Positions 9,148-18,430 of a DNA stretch of 64,000 nt are shown here, piece after piece; the stretch's first letter is position 1, and each line of letters starts with the position of its first letter. This stretch comes from Pedobacter sp. ok626. GTDB taxonomy: Bacteria; Bacteroidota; Bacteroidia; Sphingobacteriales; Sphingobacteriaceae. The stretch is taken from assembly GCF_900100435.1 (NCBI RefSeq), contig NZ_FNEX01000007.1:222645-286644 (forward strand), written 5' to 3'. Below the pieces are notes generated by a model that had not been told where the DNA came from, did no database searches, and saw only the letters and a program-made list of their open reading frames with translations. The position numbers were made by a program, and so were the translations under genes.

Positions 9148-9900
9148 ATGAACAAGTTTCTAGGCTATATCTTCAGTCTACTATTTTATATCTTCTTTGG
9201 GTTAACATTGGTGATCTTCCAGCCCATTCAATGGATTTGCTATAAGTTCTTTGGCTATAAAGCACATAAAGCATCTGTTGACGCCCTAAATTTTTTCTTA
9301 ACCTATTGTGGTCTGTTGATGGGCAGCTCTATTACCTTTATAAATCAACAAAACCTGCCTACGGATAGACCAATCATCTTTGTGGCCAATCACCAAAGCA
9401 TGTACGATATTCCAGGCCTCATTTGGTTCCTAAGAAAATACCATGTAAAATTCATTTCTAAAATTGAGCTGACAAAAGGGATTCCTTCTATTTCTTTTAA
9501 TCTAAAATATGGCGGAGGTGCAAATATCAACCGTAAAGATAGCAAGCAGGCCGTTTCTGAGCTGATCAAGCTAGGCCAAAGGATGAAGGAGAATAATTGG
9601 TCGGCCATGATATTTCCTGAAGGTACTCGTGCCAAAGACGGAAAATTGAAAGCTTTCCAGGTTGGTGGCATTGCTACGCTGTTAAAAAAGGTCCCGAATG
9701 CTTTAATTGTCCCAGTAGCTATTGAAAACTCATGGAAACTGGTACAGTATGGTGCCTATCCATTAAGTTTTGGTGAGAAATTAAGATGGACCGTATTGAC
9801 TCCGATAGAACCGCTTAATAAAAATCCAGAAGAAATTGTACTTGAAGCAGAAAATGCTATCCGGGTTAAACTAAACCAGGTAAACTACAGCACGATTTAG
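9148..9900 (+). CDS. 1-acyl-sn-glycerol-3-phosphate acyltransferase (PlsC-like)
   Basis: This is a 250-residue inner-membrane acyltransferase. One or two N-terminal hydrophobic segments (residues 5-30) precede the catalytic N-H-Q-S-M-Y-D motif (HX4D, H82 and D87) and the substrate-binding F-P-E-G-T-R at 156-161. PlsC transfers an acyl chain to lysophosphatidic acid to make phosphatidic acid for phospholipid synthesis; Bacteroidota also use such enzymes on other lipids, for example ornithine or glycine lipids. The stop codon overlaps the end of the convergent LytTR regulator gene by 4 bp. Confidence 0.88.
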   Translation: MNKFLGYIFSLLFYIFFGLTLVIFQPIQWICYKFFGYKAHKASVDALNFFLTYCGLLMGSSITFINQQNLPTDRPIIFVANHQSMYDIPGLIWFLRKYHVKFISKIELTKGIPSISFNLKYGGGANINRKDSKQAVSELIKLGQRMKENNWSAMIFPEGTRAKDGKLKAFQVGGIATLLKKVPNALIVPVAIENSWKLVQYGAYPLSFGEKLRWTVLTPIEPLNKNPEEIVLEAENAIRVKLNQVNYSTI

Positions 9901-10649
9901 ATATTTTTATTGTCTATATGCTTAAAAAATTCGTCCCTATAGGTATCCCCTATTGGAATGGTTTTCCCGCATATAGAGATCCTACTGCGTTCGATACTCT
10001 CAATCTTGTCCAATGCAATGATGTAAGATTTATGAACCCTGATGAATTTCCCTTTAGGTAAGGTTTCTTCCATCTTTTTCATATTCTGCAAGGTGATTAC
10101 ACGTTCTGTTTTCGTGAATATGGAAATGTAATCCTTTAAGCCCTCAATGTAAAGTATATCATCCAATTCAATCTTTTGAATTTTATGCTCTGTCTTCACA
10201 AAGATAAAGTCTTGAATAGGATTAACCGGTTGCGGGGCCGGAACAATAGCCATTAACGGCTGTATGGTAGAATCGGGTGGACTGGCCACTTTTACCCGAT
10301 TGTGCACCTTCTCTACCGCCTTATAAAAGCGATCGAATGCAATAGGTTTTAATAAGTAATCAGACACATTAAGGTCGTAACTCTCTAAGGCATACTGAGA
10401 ATATGCAGTCGTTAAAATATAGTTGGCCTTTCCACTAGCAATCTTTAAAAACTGTATTCCAGTCAATTCAGGCATCTGAATATCTAAAAATACAATATCC
10501 ACCCCACCCGCCTGCACCATTTGCAATGCTTCGATGGCATTTTCTGTACGTTTAACCAACTCCAGAAAAGGTACTTTAGAAACGTAATCCTCTATAATAT
10601 CAAGCGCCAGCGGTTCATCATCAACAGCTATACATTTTAACTTTGTCAT
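9897..10649 (-). CDS. LytTR family two-component response regulator
   Basis: This is a 250-residue regulator. The receiver domain spans about residues 1-120, with acidic pocket D10-D11-E12, phosphoacceptor D56 in F-L-D-I-Q-M-P and K in L-L-K-P. A proline-rich linker follows, then a LytTR DNA-binding domain (about 150-245) with F-V-K-T-E-H-K and I-L-Y-I-E-G-L-K-D-Y. It is the likely partner of the LytS-type kinase just upstream in the same operon (4-bp ATGA overlap at 10646-10649). The target promoters are not evident from the window. Confidence 0.92.
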   Translation of the reverse strand: MTKLKCIAVDDEPLALDIIEDYVSKVPFLELVKRTENAIEALQMVQAGGVDIVFLDIQMPELTGIQFLKIASGKANYILTTAYSQYALESYDLNVSDYLLKPIAFDRFYKAVEKVHNRVKVASPPDSTIQPLMAIVPAPQPVNPIQDFIFVKTEHKIQKIELDDILYIEGLKDYISIFTKTERVITLQNMKKMEETLPKGKFIRVHKSYIIALDKIESIERSRISICGKTIPIGDTYRDEFFKHIDNKNI

Positions 10650-11680
10650 ATATCAAGCATTAGTTCGGTGGAATAATGAGTTGCCGAATTTACAATATTT
10701 AATTTATACCTTTCAGGATAAAGTAACTGTAACCTGCGTTCCACATTGTTTAATCCCACACCACCCATTACATCTTTGTTATAGGTATTCTTCTTATTTG
10801 ACACACTAAAATGTAAGATCTTCTGGTTGGCGATGATATTGATTCTGATGGGATCTTTAGGGTCGTTAGCTACTCCATGTTTAAATGCGTTCTCTACAAA
10901 TGAGATCAGAATCAATGGCACCACTTGCTGATCGTCTATCTCTCCATTTAAAGTCAACTCAACCGCAGCCCCATCTTTAAATCTTAGTTTCTGTAATTCT
11001 ATATAACTCTGCACATAGGTAATTTCTTTACTTAATGAAACCCAGCTATCGTTACTCTCGTAAATCATATAGCGCATAATTTCTGACAGCTTTAAAATGG
11101 CATCAGCCGTTTTATCAGATTTTTGATAGGCTAGAGAGTAAATGTTATTTAAAGAATTGAACAAGAAATGTGGGTTAAGCTGCGATTTTAAGAACTGTAG
11201 TTCCATATCACGTTTTTCACTTAACAGGTTGCGCTGCACACGTTCGCTACCAAACCAATCTATTGCAAACTTTAACAAGGCGCTGACTACAACAAAAAAA
11301 CCGGAGACAAAAATGGCGAATACAATGTATTTAGTAATTTCGAAATATTCTATTTTACCGGATTCCTGGCTAAAATAAGTTAAAAAGAGATCGCTGTTTA
11401 AGCTTGCTACTACCGTCTTTATAATTACCATAATGGCTATAAGCATAAAGATGGAGAACATATAAAGTCCGTACTTCTTTTTCTGCTCCACCAATATGGG
11501 AATCAACAAAGTATAATTGATATAAAAAATAGAGAGGTTGATGATGGCAAAGTAACCAAACTTGACCATTACTTCATAGGAAGATGGCTTTTGATCGCCA
11601 TTAAAAGTATCCCAGAGCAACACAGCCAATATAAGCAGCCAAAAAAATACGTGTACAGCTAAAGGACCTTTGTTTTTCAT
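10646..11680 (-). CDS. LytS-type sensor histidine kinase (His_kinase family)
   Basis: This is a 344-residue membrane kinase with four hydrophobic segments in residues 8-145 and no large periplasmic domain. The phosphoacceptor is H171 in L-N-P-H-F-L-F-N-S-L-N, the hallmark of the LytS/YehU group, followed by an HATPase_c domain (about 240-342) with N-box F-V-E-N-A-F-K-H-G. The kinase and regulator genes overlap by 4 bp and are surely co-translated. The input signal is unknown; the sensing part is the membrane region itself. Confidence 0.91.
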   Translation of the reverse strand: MKNKGPLAVHVFFWLLILAVLLWDTFNGDQKPSSYEVMVKFGYFAIINLSIFYINYTLLIPILVEQKKKYGLYMFSIFMLIAIMVIIKTVVASLNSDLFLTYFSQESGKIEYFEITKYIVFAIFVSGFFVVVSALLKFAIDWFGSERVQRNLLSEKRDMELQFLKSQLNPHFLFNSLNNIYSLAYQKSDKTADAILKLSEIMRYMIYESNDSWVSLSKEITYVQSYIELQKLRFKDGAAVELTLNGEIDDQQVVPLILISFVENAFKHGVANDPKDPIRINIIANQKILHFSVSNKKNTYNKDVMGGVGLNNVERRLQLLYPERYKLNIVNSATHYSTELMLDI

Positions 11681-11851
11681 TTATACGGAGTAATAATTAA
11701 TATCTAAGCTATCAAATTACACAAATCTAATTATTTTAAGACGGAGGCATTCGACGAACAGACATTTTTCTTCTACCAACTGGCACAAACAGGCCGATTA
11801 ATAAGACAACGCCCCATTTCAGCCGTTTATCTAGTATAAAATACACTTGGT

Positions 11852-11865
11852 CTAAAATATTTTAG
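11852..11865. promoter_or_regulatory. Palindrome resembling the BlaI-type operators nearby
   Basis: CTAAAATATTTTAG is a perfect 14-bp palindrome, 57 bases before the ATG of the small membrane-protein gene at 11923. It shares the CTAAA/TTTAG arms of the proposed operators at 12262-12300 and 25202, but with arms spaced by 4 rather than 2 bases. The distance to the gene is about the same as for the blaI operator. It may be a weaker operator for the same repressor; AT-rich chance palindromes are a real alternative. Confidence 0.4.
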
Positions 11866-11922
11866 CAGCCTGTTTTTATTTATTCTATTTGTTTCATCAA
11901 AGCAAAACAAATAAAAGGACTC

Positions 11923-12096
11923 ATGAAAAAGTTAGCAAATACTTCGCCGTTTTTATTACTATTGGTTCCAGTATTTATAGTAATATTATTGACATTCATA
12001 ACTGCTGGTTCTGATCGTCAAAATGAGGATTTAGCTGTAAAAGCTCCTGCTATGAAAACTACATTGATCAAAGTAGTAAGCCCATTTTCTAAGTAA
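11923..12096 (+). CDS. Small single-span membrane protein, 57 aa
   Basis: ATG at 11923 and TAA at 12094-12096 give 57 residues. Residues 9-28 are strongly hydrophobic (P-F-L-L-L-L-V-P-V-F-I-V-I-L-L-T-F-I), preceded by K-K and followed by a charged, lysine-bearing tail ending P-F-S-K. A purine run (AAAAGGA) stands just before the ATG and a good intrinsic terminator follows at 12186-12216, so this looks like a real monocistronic gene. I do not recognise the family. It could be a small inner-membrane protein or a short exported peptide. It lies between the LytS kinase gene and blaI. Confidence 0.6.
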   Translation: MKKLANTSPFLLLLVPVFIVILLTFITAGSDRQNEDLAVKAPAMKTTLIKVVSPFSK

Positions 12097-12185
12097 CAGC
12101 AGCTCTTTAGCAAAGGCTACATACTACCTAAGGCGGTTTAGCGCCCCGGGTAAATAGCATATAAATTTAGTTTAGTTAATAATGA

Positions 12186-12216
12186 AAAATGGCGGTGGAT
12201 ACCGCCATTTTTTTTG
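12186..12216 (+). terminator. Rho-independent terminator after the small membrane-protein gene
   Basis: A perfect stem AAATGGCGGT / ACCGCCATTT with a 4-base loop (GGAT) runs into a tract of eight or more T. It lies 90 bp after the stop of the 57-residue gene and separates it from blaI. The A-run on the other side means it could also work on the minus strand. Confidence 0.85.
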
Positions 12217-12261
12217 TTTGTATCTAGGTTTTTCCTCTTTTTTCTCAATAATATTTTGAAA

Positions 12262-12306
12262 ACTAAAATATTAGTTATAGATTTATACTAAATCTTTAGT
12301 TATACC
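12262..12306. promoter_or_regulatory. Tandem BlaI-type operators before blaI-M56 operon
   Basis: Two inverted repeats lie in the blaI upstream region. The first, ACTAAAATATTAGT at 12262-12275, has arms ACTAA/TTAGT. The second, ACTAAATCTTTAGT at 12287-12300, has perfect 6-base arms around TC. Their starts are 25 bp apart. The second copy plus six more bases (12287-12306) recurs exactly at 25202-25221, before another operon. BlaI/MecI proteins bind palindromes in their own promoters, so these are the best candidates for autoregulatory sites. Binding itself is inferred. Confidence 0.7.
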
Positions 12307-12364
12307 GAAAATTGCGCACAAAACGGAATAACCTGTAAGAATTAAATAACTAACCGAATATAAT

Positions 12365-12742
12365 ATGGAAATAAAAGATTTAACCAAGGCAGAAGAACAG
12401 ATTATGCAAATCATCTGGCAAATCGAAAAGGGCTTTGTTAAAGAAGTAATGGACTTTTTACCAGAACCAAAGCCAGCCTACAACACCGTATCCACCATTA
12501 TCCGCATTCTCGAGACCAAGGGTTTCGTTGCACATGAGGCATTTGGAAAATCGCATCAGTACTACCCTCTTATCAGCAAGGAAGATTATAAACGACATGC
12601 AACAGAAAAGCTTTTAGATGGCTATTTCGAAAACTCTGTTGAGAGCATGTTCTCCTTCTTTGTTAAAGAGGAAAAGCTGGACTTGAGCGATGTAGATGAA
12701 ATCCTTAAAATGATTAACAAAATTAAAAACAGACCAAGATGA
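12365..12742 (+). CDS. blaI: BlaI/MecI/CopY family transcriptional repressor
   Basis: This is a 125-residue winged-helix protein. L-T-K-A-E-E-Q-I-M-Q-I-I-W at residues 6-18 and the recognition-helix region K-P-A-Y-N-T-V-S-T-I-I-R-I-L are typical of BlaI/MecI; the C-terminal half is the helical dimerisation region where BlaR1-type proteases cut. It is expected to repress its own operon and others, with release on cleavage by the M56 protein encoded next (4-bp ATGA overlap). No beta-lactamase gene is nearby, and Bacteroidota BlaI pairs are often unrelated to antibiotics. Two palindromes 58-100 bp upstream are likely operators. Confidence 0.9.
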   Translation: MEIKDLTKAEEQIMQIIWQIEKGFVKEVMDFLPEPKPAYNTVSTIIRILETKGFVAHEAFGKSHQYYPLISKEDYKRHATEKLLDGYFENSVESMFSFFVKEEKLDLSDVDEILKMINKIKNRPR

Positions 12743-14736
12743 GCTGGGCACATTACATCCTGCAAGTCAATATCTACCTGCTGGTATTTTATGGCTTCTA
12801 TAAGTTATTGTTAGACAAAGAAACTTATTTCACACTCAACCGAATTTACTTGCTTTCGGCAGGTCTACTTTCGTTAGCCATCCCCTTTTTAAGGTTCGAA
12901 TGGTTTACTGAGCAACCGGTAACACAGCCATTTTCTGTGGGTGCGGGCCAGTTGAACGACCTCATGACAGAAGTAATGGTAGGAAATGTAACTCCAGACA
13001 GACTTAGCCTGGGCAATCTGGCAGTTTCTATTTACCTCCTCGGCGTCCTGTTTTTCTTTGGAAAATTCATTTGGCAGCTCCTTTCTATCAGCAAACTACT
13101 GAAACGAACCGACAAAGGCACTGCTTTTTCATTCTTTAAGCACAAAAGGATCGATAAAGACCTACCCCAGCTATCAACCATTCAAAAACATGAGGAGATA
13201 CACATACGTCAATACCATAGTATGGATATCATTCTTTTTGAAGTCCTGGCCATATTTACCTGGTTTAACCCAGTGATCTATGCCTACAAAAACGGGATAA
13301 AGCACATTCATGAATATCTGGCAGATGAAGAAGCCGCCAAGGTTCAAGGGGATAAAGCAGAATATGCTTTATTATTATTGAGCAAAGCCTTTGGGGTTCC
13401 TCAAAACTCACTAACGAATAGTTTTTTTAATAAATCATTGATCAAAAAAAGAATTTTTATGCTACATAAACCAAGATCAAGAAAGACAGCCATATTAAAG
13501 TACGGCATGTTCCTCCCATTATTTGCCATTGCATTAACGATGTCATCGGCAACCATCAGAAACAATAAAAACATTAAGAAAATAGCTGATGAGATCCCTT
13601 TAAATACGCCTATAGAAGTGATTAAAGAGGTGGTACAAGAGACTATAAACAAACCCGCAGCACCACCGTCTGTAAAAAAAGCTACAGTTACCAGCCAAAC
13701 CGCAGGAATTATTGAGCCCGGCTGGGAAGACTTCTACAGATATGCAAACCGAGCCATTAGGTATCCTTATTTTGCCCATAGAGTCAAGCTACAGGGAAAT
13801 ACCATGATCAAATTTAAAGTTGCTGATGGTTTGGTAGAGAACGCAGCTATTGTTGCCAAACTTGGTGAAGGCTGCGATGCCCAGGTGATGAAGGTAATTG
13901 TAAGTTATACAGGCTACAAACACATTAAAGATGGAGACTATACTTTAAAAGTTAAATTTTTACTTGATGGGGCCGATACTCCTTTGAAAAATGAGACTAT
14001 AGCACCAATAAAAGGTTACCAAGCCTTAAATGATATTACCATAACTGGTTCAGCCCTGGCAAAAGAAGTTGCCAATGGCAACGTAATTGATGACAACAAA
14101 ATCTATGACTTTGTGTCGATTGACAAACAGCCTAGTTTTATCGGGGGGATGGCGTTCTTCTATGCCTACTTAAAAAAAGAAGTAAAATATCCTGCTGAAG
14201 CAGTTAAGAACAATGTTCAGGGTAAAGTATTCCTTTCCTTTATCGTTGAAATGGATGGTAGCCTAACCAATATTAAAGTGGAAAGACGTCTGGGCTCAGG
14301 AACGGATGAAGAAGCCATTAGGGTATTAGAGGAATCTCCAAAATGGACTCCCGGTATACAAAATGGCAGACCAGTACGTGTAAAATACAATATCCCAATC
14401 AGTTTTACCCTAAACAAAACAAATAACCAATCGGGTAAGAGTCAAGGCCAAATCAACAATAGCGAGAGCCCAAGCTTTAGCAGCAATAACATTACAGTAA
14501 CTGGATATGGAACTAAAACGGCCAATGCGCCACTGTATGTAATAGATGGAAAAATCATGGAAAATGCGGATGTCAATACCATAAAACCTGAGAACATCCA
14601 TTCAATCAACATACTTAAAGATGCCAGTGCAACGGCAATATATGGAGCAAAGGGCGCCAATGGAGTAATCATAATCACAACCAAGGGAAAATCACTTGAC
14701 CAAGTTGTTATAGAACAAGAGAAGAAGGAGAAATAA
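12739..14736 (+). CDS. BlaR1-like M56 metallopeptidase fused to TonB C-terminal and SusC-plug-like modules
   Basis: This is a 665-residue inner-membrane protein. N-terminal membrane segments (about 5-25, 35-52, 97-117) surround the M56 catalytic region: H151-E-E-I-H155 with downstream E-Y-L-A-D-E at 192-197 as the third zinc ligand region. A further membrane segment lies at about 255-272. The periplasmic part holds a degenerate TonB-like repeat (about 330-412), a typical TonB C-terminal domain (about 465-557; P-x-F-I-G-G, Y-P-A-E-A, G-K-V-F) and a SusC-type plug segment (about 597-651; L-Y-V-I-D-G, I-L-K-D-A-S-A-T-A-I-Y-G, G-V-I-I-I-T-T-K-G). It probably senses an envelope signal and cleaves the BlaI repressor encoded upstream. 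How the TonB and plug parts contribute is unknown. Confidence 0.88.
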   Translation: MSWAHYILQVNIYLLVFYGFYKLLLDKETYFTLNRIYLLSAGLLSLAIPFLRFEWFTEQPVTQPFSVGAGQLNDLMTEVMVGNVTPDRLSLGNLAVSIYLLGVLFFFGKFIWQLLSISKLLKRTDKGTAFSFFKHKRIDKDLPQLSTIQKHEEIHIRQYHSMDIILFEVLAIFTWFNPVIYAYKNGIKHIHEYLADEEAAKVQGDKAEYALLLLSKAFGVPQNSLTNSFFNKSLIKKRIFMLHKPRSRKTAILKYGMFLPLFAIALTMSSATIRNNKNIKKIADEIPLNTPIEVIKEVVQETINKPAAPPSVKKATVTSQTAGIIEPGWEDFYRYANRAIRYPYFAHRVKLQGNTMIKFKVADGLVENAAIVAKLGEGCDAQVMKVIVSYTGYKHIKDGDYTLKVKFLLDGADTPLKNETIAPIKGYQALNDITITGSALAKEVANGNVIDDNKIYDFVSIDKQPSFIGGMAFFYAYLKKEVKYPAEAVKNNVQGKVFLSFIVEMDGSLTNIKVERRLGSGTDEEAIRVLEESPKWTPGIQNGRPVRVKYNIPISFTLNKTNNQSGKSQGQINNSESPSFSSNNITVTGYGTKTANAPLYVIDGKIMENADVNTIKPENIHSINILKDASATAIYGAKGANGVIIITTKGKSLDQVVIEQEKKEK

Positions 14737-14752
14737 AACAAAATTCCCTATA

Positions 14753-14786
14753 CAAAAAAACCCGACCAATATGGCCGGGTTTTTTC
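14753..14786. terminator. Bidirectional terminator between M56 gene and sdhB
   Basis: An A-run, a hairpin CCCGACCA-ATA-TGGCCGGG with one mismatch, and a T-run lie between two convergent genes. Both strands end the hairpin with T residues, so it should stop transcription from the BlaI-M56 operon and from the sdh operon. Confidence 0.85.
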
Positions 14787-14817
14787 GTGTAATACCTTGT
14801 CTCGTGGTATAAAACTA

Positions 14818-15588
14818 TTAAATATCTTCCTCAGATACAAATTTTGCAGAATAAAAATCTCTATTCATGCGTGCGATGTTCTCTAAAGATATGCCTTTAG
14901 GGCATTCTGCCTCACAAGCTCCTGTATTGGTACAATTACCAAATCCTTCTGCATCCATCTGCGCAACCATACTTTGTACCCTACGGTAACGTTCAGGCTG
15001 TCCTTGAGGCAATTGTGCCAACTGAGAAATCTTAGCAGATACAAAAAGCATAGCCGAAGCATTTTTACAAGTCGCCACACAAGCACCACATCCAATACAA
15101 GCTGCAGCTTCGAAAGCTGAATCCGCTTGCACTTTAGGAATTGGAAGGTTGTTTGCGTCTTGTGCATTCCCTGTATTAACCGAAATAAAGCCACCTGCAG
15201 CAATAACTCTATCAAATGCAGATCTATCTACCGTTAAATCTTTAATTACCGGAAAAGCCTTTGCTCTCCATGGCTCAACAACGATGGTATCACCATCTTT
15301 AAATGAACGCATGTGCAATTGGCAAGTAGTAACTCTATCCTTTGGTCCATGCGGTCTGCCATCGATGTACATAGAGCAGGCACCACAGATCCCCTCTCTA
15401 CAATCGTGATCAAACACAACAGGTTCGTCACCCTTAGAAATTAACTGTTCGTTCAATACATCAAACATTTCTAAGAAAGACATATCAGGAGAAATCTCTG
15501 ATAATTTATAATCCACCAAACCGCCTTTGGCTTTTGTATTTTTTTGACGCCAAACTTTCAGCGTTAAATTCATATTTCCTGTACTCAT
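14818..15588 (-). CDS. sdhB: Succinate dehydrogenase/fumarate reductase iron-sulfur subunit
   Basis: This is a 256-residue peripheral subunit. The N-terminal ferredoxin domain has C-R-E-G-I-C-G-A-C and a later T-C-Q-L for the [2Fe-2S] cluster. [11 protein letters not shown] carries the [4Fe-4S] ligands, and [12 protein letters not shown] supplies the [3Fe-4S] ligands plus the proline-linked last cysteine. It passes electrons from the flavoprotein to menaquinone in the membrane subunit. It is third in the operon sdhC-sdhA-sdhB, 26 bp after sdhA, and is followed by a terminator. Confidence 0.95.
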   Translation of the reverse strand: MSTGNMNLTLKVWRQKNTKAKGGLVDYKLSEISPDMSFLEMFDVLNEQLISKGDEPVVFDHDCREGICGACSMYIDGRPHGPKDRVTTCQLHMRSFKDGDTIVVEPWRAKAFPVIKDLTVDRSAFDRVIAAGGFISVNTGNAQDANNLPIPKVQADSAFEAAACIGCGACVATCKNASAMLFVSAKISQLAQLPQGQPERYRRVQSMVAQMDAEGFGNCTNTGACEAECPKGISLENIARMNRDFYSAKFVSEEDI

Positions 15589-15614
15589 AATATTGAGATT
15601 TTAGTACTTAGCTA

Positions 15615-17594
15615 TTATTTATAACTTCTTTGTGCAATCTTGATGTTTTCAAATTTTAGCTCTTCTTTATGTAGCTCAAATTTAACACCCTCTTTGTACT
15701 CCCATGCAGCTACGTAAGCGTAGTTTACATCATCACGCATTGCTTCACCTTCTTCAGTTTGATATTCTTCTCTGAAGTGACCTCCGCAAGATTCGTTTCT
15801 GTTCAAAGCATCAATACACATCAACTCACCAAGTTCGATGAAGTCGGCCACACGACCTGCTTTTTCCAACTCAGGGTTAAATTCGTTAGCCTCTCCTGGT
15901 ACACGAACATCGCTCCAGAATTCCTTACGAAGTTCTTGAATTTCTGCAATTGCTTCAGTTAAACCCTTAGCATTACGTGCCATTCCACATTTCTCCCACA
16001 TGATCTTACCTAATTTCTTATGGAAATGATCTACAGTCTTAGTTCCTTTAATGGCAAAGAATTTGTCGATAATGCCTTTTGCACTAGCCTCAGCTTCAAC
16101 AAATGCAGGGTGATCTTGCGGAATTGGTTTTGTAGCCAATTCTTTAGATAAGTAAGCACCAATTGTGTAAGGAATTACAAAATAACCATCAGCTAAGCCT
16201 TGCATCAAAGCAGAAGCTCCTAAACGATTCGCACCGTGATCAGAGAAGTTAGCCTCTCCTAGCGCATATAAGCCCGGCACAGTAGTCATTAAGTTATAAT
16301 CTACCCATAAACCACCCATGGTATAGTGAACCGCAGGATAGATACGCATTGGCAATTCATAAGGATCCTCTCCAGTGATCTGCGCATACATATCAAACAG
16401 GTTACCATATTTTTCCTTAATTACCTCACGGCCTAAGCGCATGCAGGTTTCTTTATCAGGGTTGTGGATATTCTGTACGCTAGCCTCAATACGACCATAA
16501 CGCTCAGTGTTAGCTTTAAAATCAAGATACACAGCCAATTTAGAACTACCTACTCCATAACCTGCATCGCAACGCTCTTTTGCTGCGCGTGATGCAACAT
16601 CACGTGGTACAAGGTTACCGAAAGCAGGGTATCTGCGCTCTAAATAATAATCTCTTTCATCCTCAGGAATCTCAGAAGCTTTACGAGGATCATCTTTCTT
16701 TTTAGGAACCCAGATACGTCCATCGTTACGTAACGACTCAGACATCAAGGTTAGTTTAGATTGGTGATCTCCAGAAACTGGAATACAAGTAGGGTGAATT
16801 TGCGTGTAGCAAGGGTTACCAAAGAAAGCTCCTTTTTTGTGTGCTTTCCAAGCTGCAGTTACGTTACTGCCCATTGCGTTTGTAGAAAGGTAGAATACGT
16901 TACCGTAACCACCGCTGCAAAGCAATACCGCATGACCTGAATGACGTTCTAGTTCACCAGTAAGCAAATTACGGGCAATAATACCGCGTGCTTTACCATC
17001 AACTACAACAACTTCAAGCATTTCGTGACGGGTAAACATTTCAACTTTACCCATACCGATTTGACGCTCCAAAGCGCTATAAGCACCTAAAAGCAATTGC
17101 TGACCGGTTTGACCTGCAGCATAAAATGTACGTTGAACTTGTGTACCACCAAAAGAACGGTTGTCTAACAAACCTCCATATTCTCTGGCCAAAGGCACAC
17201 CTTGAGCCACACACTGATCTATAATGTTACCACTTACTTCTGCCAAACGATGTACGTTAGCTTCACGTGCACGGTAATCACCACCTTTTATCGTATCATA
17301 AAATAAACGATAAGTACTATCGCCATCATTCTGATAATTTTTTGCCGCGTTGATACCACCCTGAGCTGCGATTGAGTGCGCCCTTCTCGGTGAATCCTGA
17401 AAACAAAAACATTTAACCTTATAACCCATTTCAGCAAGACTTGCTGCTGCCGAGGCACCTGCTAGTCCAGAACCTACTACGATAACTTCTATGCTTCTTT
17501 TATTGGCCGGGTTAACCAATGGCATAGACGAACGTAATTTAGTCCATTTTTCTGTTAACTCTCCTTCAGGTATATGAGCATTTAATTCTGCCAT
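15615..17594 (-). CDS. sdhA: Succinate dehydrogenase/fumarate reductase flavoprotein subunit
   Basis: This is a 659-residue catalytic subunit. The FAD dinucleotide fold is at about residues 34-60 ([11 protein letters not shown]). [11 protein letters not shown] carries the histidine that covalently binds FAD in this family. [16 protein letters not shown] and the C-terminal N-R-L-G-A-S-A-L segment match the dicarboxylate site and helical domains. It oxidises succinate to fumarate, or the reverse, on the cytoplasmic face of the inner membrane. Length and gene order fit the B-type (diheme, single anchor) enzymes of Bacteroidota. Confidence 0.96.
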   Translation of the reverse strand: MAELNAHIPEGELTEKWTKLRSSMPLVNPANKRSIEVIVVGSGLAGASAAASLAEMGYKVKCFCFQDSPRRAHSIAAQGGINAAKNYQNDGDSTYRLFYDTIKGGDYRAREANVHRLAEVSGNIIDQCVAQGVPLAREYGGLLDNRSFGGTQVQRTFYAAGQTGQQLLLGAYSALERQIGMGKVEMFTRHEMLEVVVVDGKARGIIARNLLTGELERHSGHAVLLCSGGYGNVFYLSTNAMGSNVTAAWKAHKKGAFFGNPCYTQIHPTCIPVSGDHQSKLTLMSESLRNDGRIWVPKKKDDPRKASEIPEDERDYYLERRYPAFGNLVPRDVASRAAKERCDAGYGVGSSKLAVYLDFKANTERYGRIEASVQNIHNPDKETCMRLGREVIKEKYGNLFDMYAQITGEDPYELPMRIYPAVHYTMGGLWVDYNLMTTVPGLYALGEANFSDHGANRLGASALMQGLADGYFVIPYTIGAYLSKELATKPIPQDHPAFVEAEASAKGIIDKFFAIKGTKTVDHFHKKLGKIMWEKCGMARNAKGLTEAIAEIQELRKEFWSDVRVPGEANEFNPELEKAGRVADFIELGELMCIDALNRNESCGGHFREEYQTEEGEAMRDDVNYAYVAAWEYKEGVKFELHKEELKFENIKIAQRSYK

Positions 17595-17619
17595 GTTATT
17601 TAAACTTTAAGATCAAAAA

Positions 17620-18300
17620 TTATTTAATAAGGCCCAGGTACATTGCGATAGGCATAGAAGCAAACAGCAAAGAAATGATAATTGAATACCATATCCCTAC
17701 GCTTTTAATGATTGGTGTATACTTCTTGTGGTTCCAACCTAAAGTTTGAAATGCTGAAGAGAAACCATGCAGCAAGTGATAAGCCAACGAAACCATTGCC
17801 AATACATAAAGTACAACCAACAAAGGATCTTTAAAAGTTTCTACCATTACGGCAAAAAGATCGTGGTTGCCATTAGCATCTGTAGTAGGAATGCCTGTAA
17901 AACGCGACATTACCCAGAACTTGTTGATGTGAACGATTAAGAAGATCAAAAGCAAAGTACCTAATAAACCCATTGAACGGGAATACCATTTGCTATTTGC
18001 AGCACCATTAGTAACTGCATACTTTACCGGACGTGCAGCCTGATTTTGAAGAACTAATCTGAAACCCTGGATAATATGCGCAAGCAAACCTGCGAATAAA
18101 ACTACTTCCATAGCTCTTATTATCCAGTTAGTACCCATAAAATGAGCGCCCATGTTAAAAGTTAAGCCGCCGTCATTTACATAAATCAATGCATTGATAA
18201 AGCAGTGCACTAAAAGAAATGAAATGAGAAACAGGCCCGTTATGCCCATTATTAATTTTTTTCCAATTGATGAGGAAAAAGCGTTTCCGAAACTTGCCAT
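17620..18300 (-). CDS. sdhC: Succinate dehydrogenase cytochrome b subunit
   Basis: This is a 226-residue membrane anchor with five hydrophobic segments and several conserved histidines (for example in L-L-V-H-C-F, L-L-A-H-I-I-Q-G and Y-H-L-L-H-G-F) that could ligate two hemes. It matches the single large anchor of B-type succinate:menaquinone oxidoreductases, so no separate sdhD is expected and none is present. It is the first gene of the sdhCAB operon; a TAnnTTTG -7 box stands 28 bp before its start. Confidence 0.93.
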   Translation of the reverse strand: MASFGNAFSSSIGKKLIMGITGLFLISFLLVHCFINALIYVNDGGLTFNMGAHFMGTNWIIRAMEVVLFAGLLAHIIQGFRLVLQNQAARPVKYAVTNGAANSKWYSRSMGLLGTLLLIFLIVHINKFWVMSRFTGIPTTDANGNHDLFAVMVETFKDPLLVVLYVLAMVSLAYHLLHGFSSAFQTLGWNHKKYTPIIKSVGIWYSIIISLLFASMPIAMYLGLIK

Positions 18301-18328
18301 TAGATTGTTTTTTTATTTCTGTTATGTG

Positions 18329-18336
18329 CAAAAGTA
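18329..18336 (-). promoter_or_regulatory. Candidate -7 box of the sdhCAB promoter
   Basis: Read on the minus strand the bases are TACTTTTG, a perfect TAnnTTTG, 28 bp from the sdhC ATG. No convincing -33 TTTG is seen at the standard distance; the nearest CAAA on the plus strand (18364-18367) is too far. Confidence 0.45.
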
Positions 18337-18430
18337 TTTAATAAAAGAATTAATCGGTTAATTCAAAGCACAAATCAGCTATTTAGAAACATTCTAACCT
18401 TACAATTCGATGATAAATGTCAATGCGAAC

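Noticed and set aside
12365..14736. Beta-lactam resistance locus
   Set aside because: BlaI and a BlaR1-like protease are present, but there is no beta-lactamase or penicillin-binding protein gene nearby and the sensor domain is TonB/plug-like, not a penicillin-binding fold.
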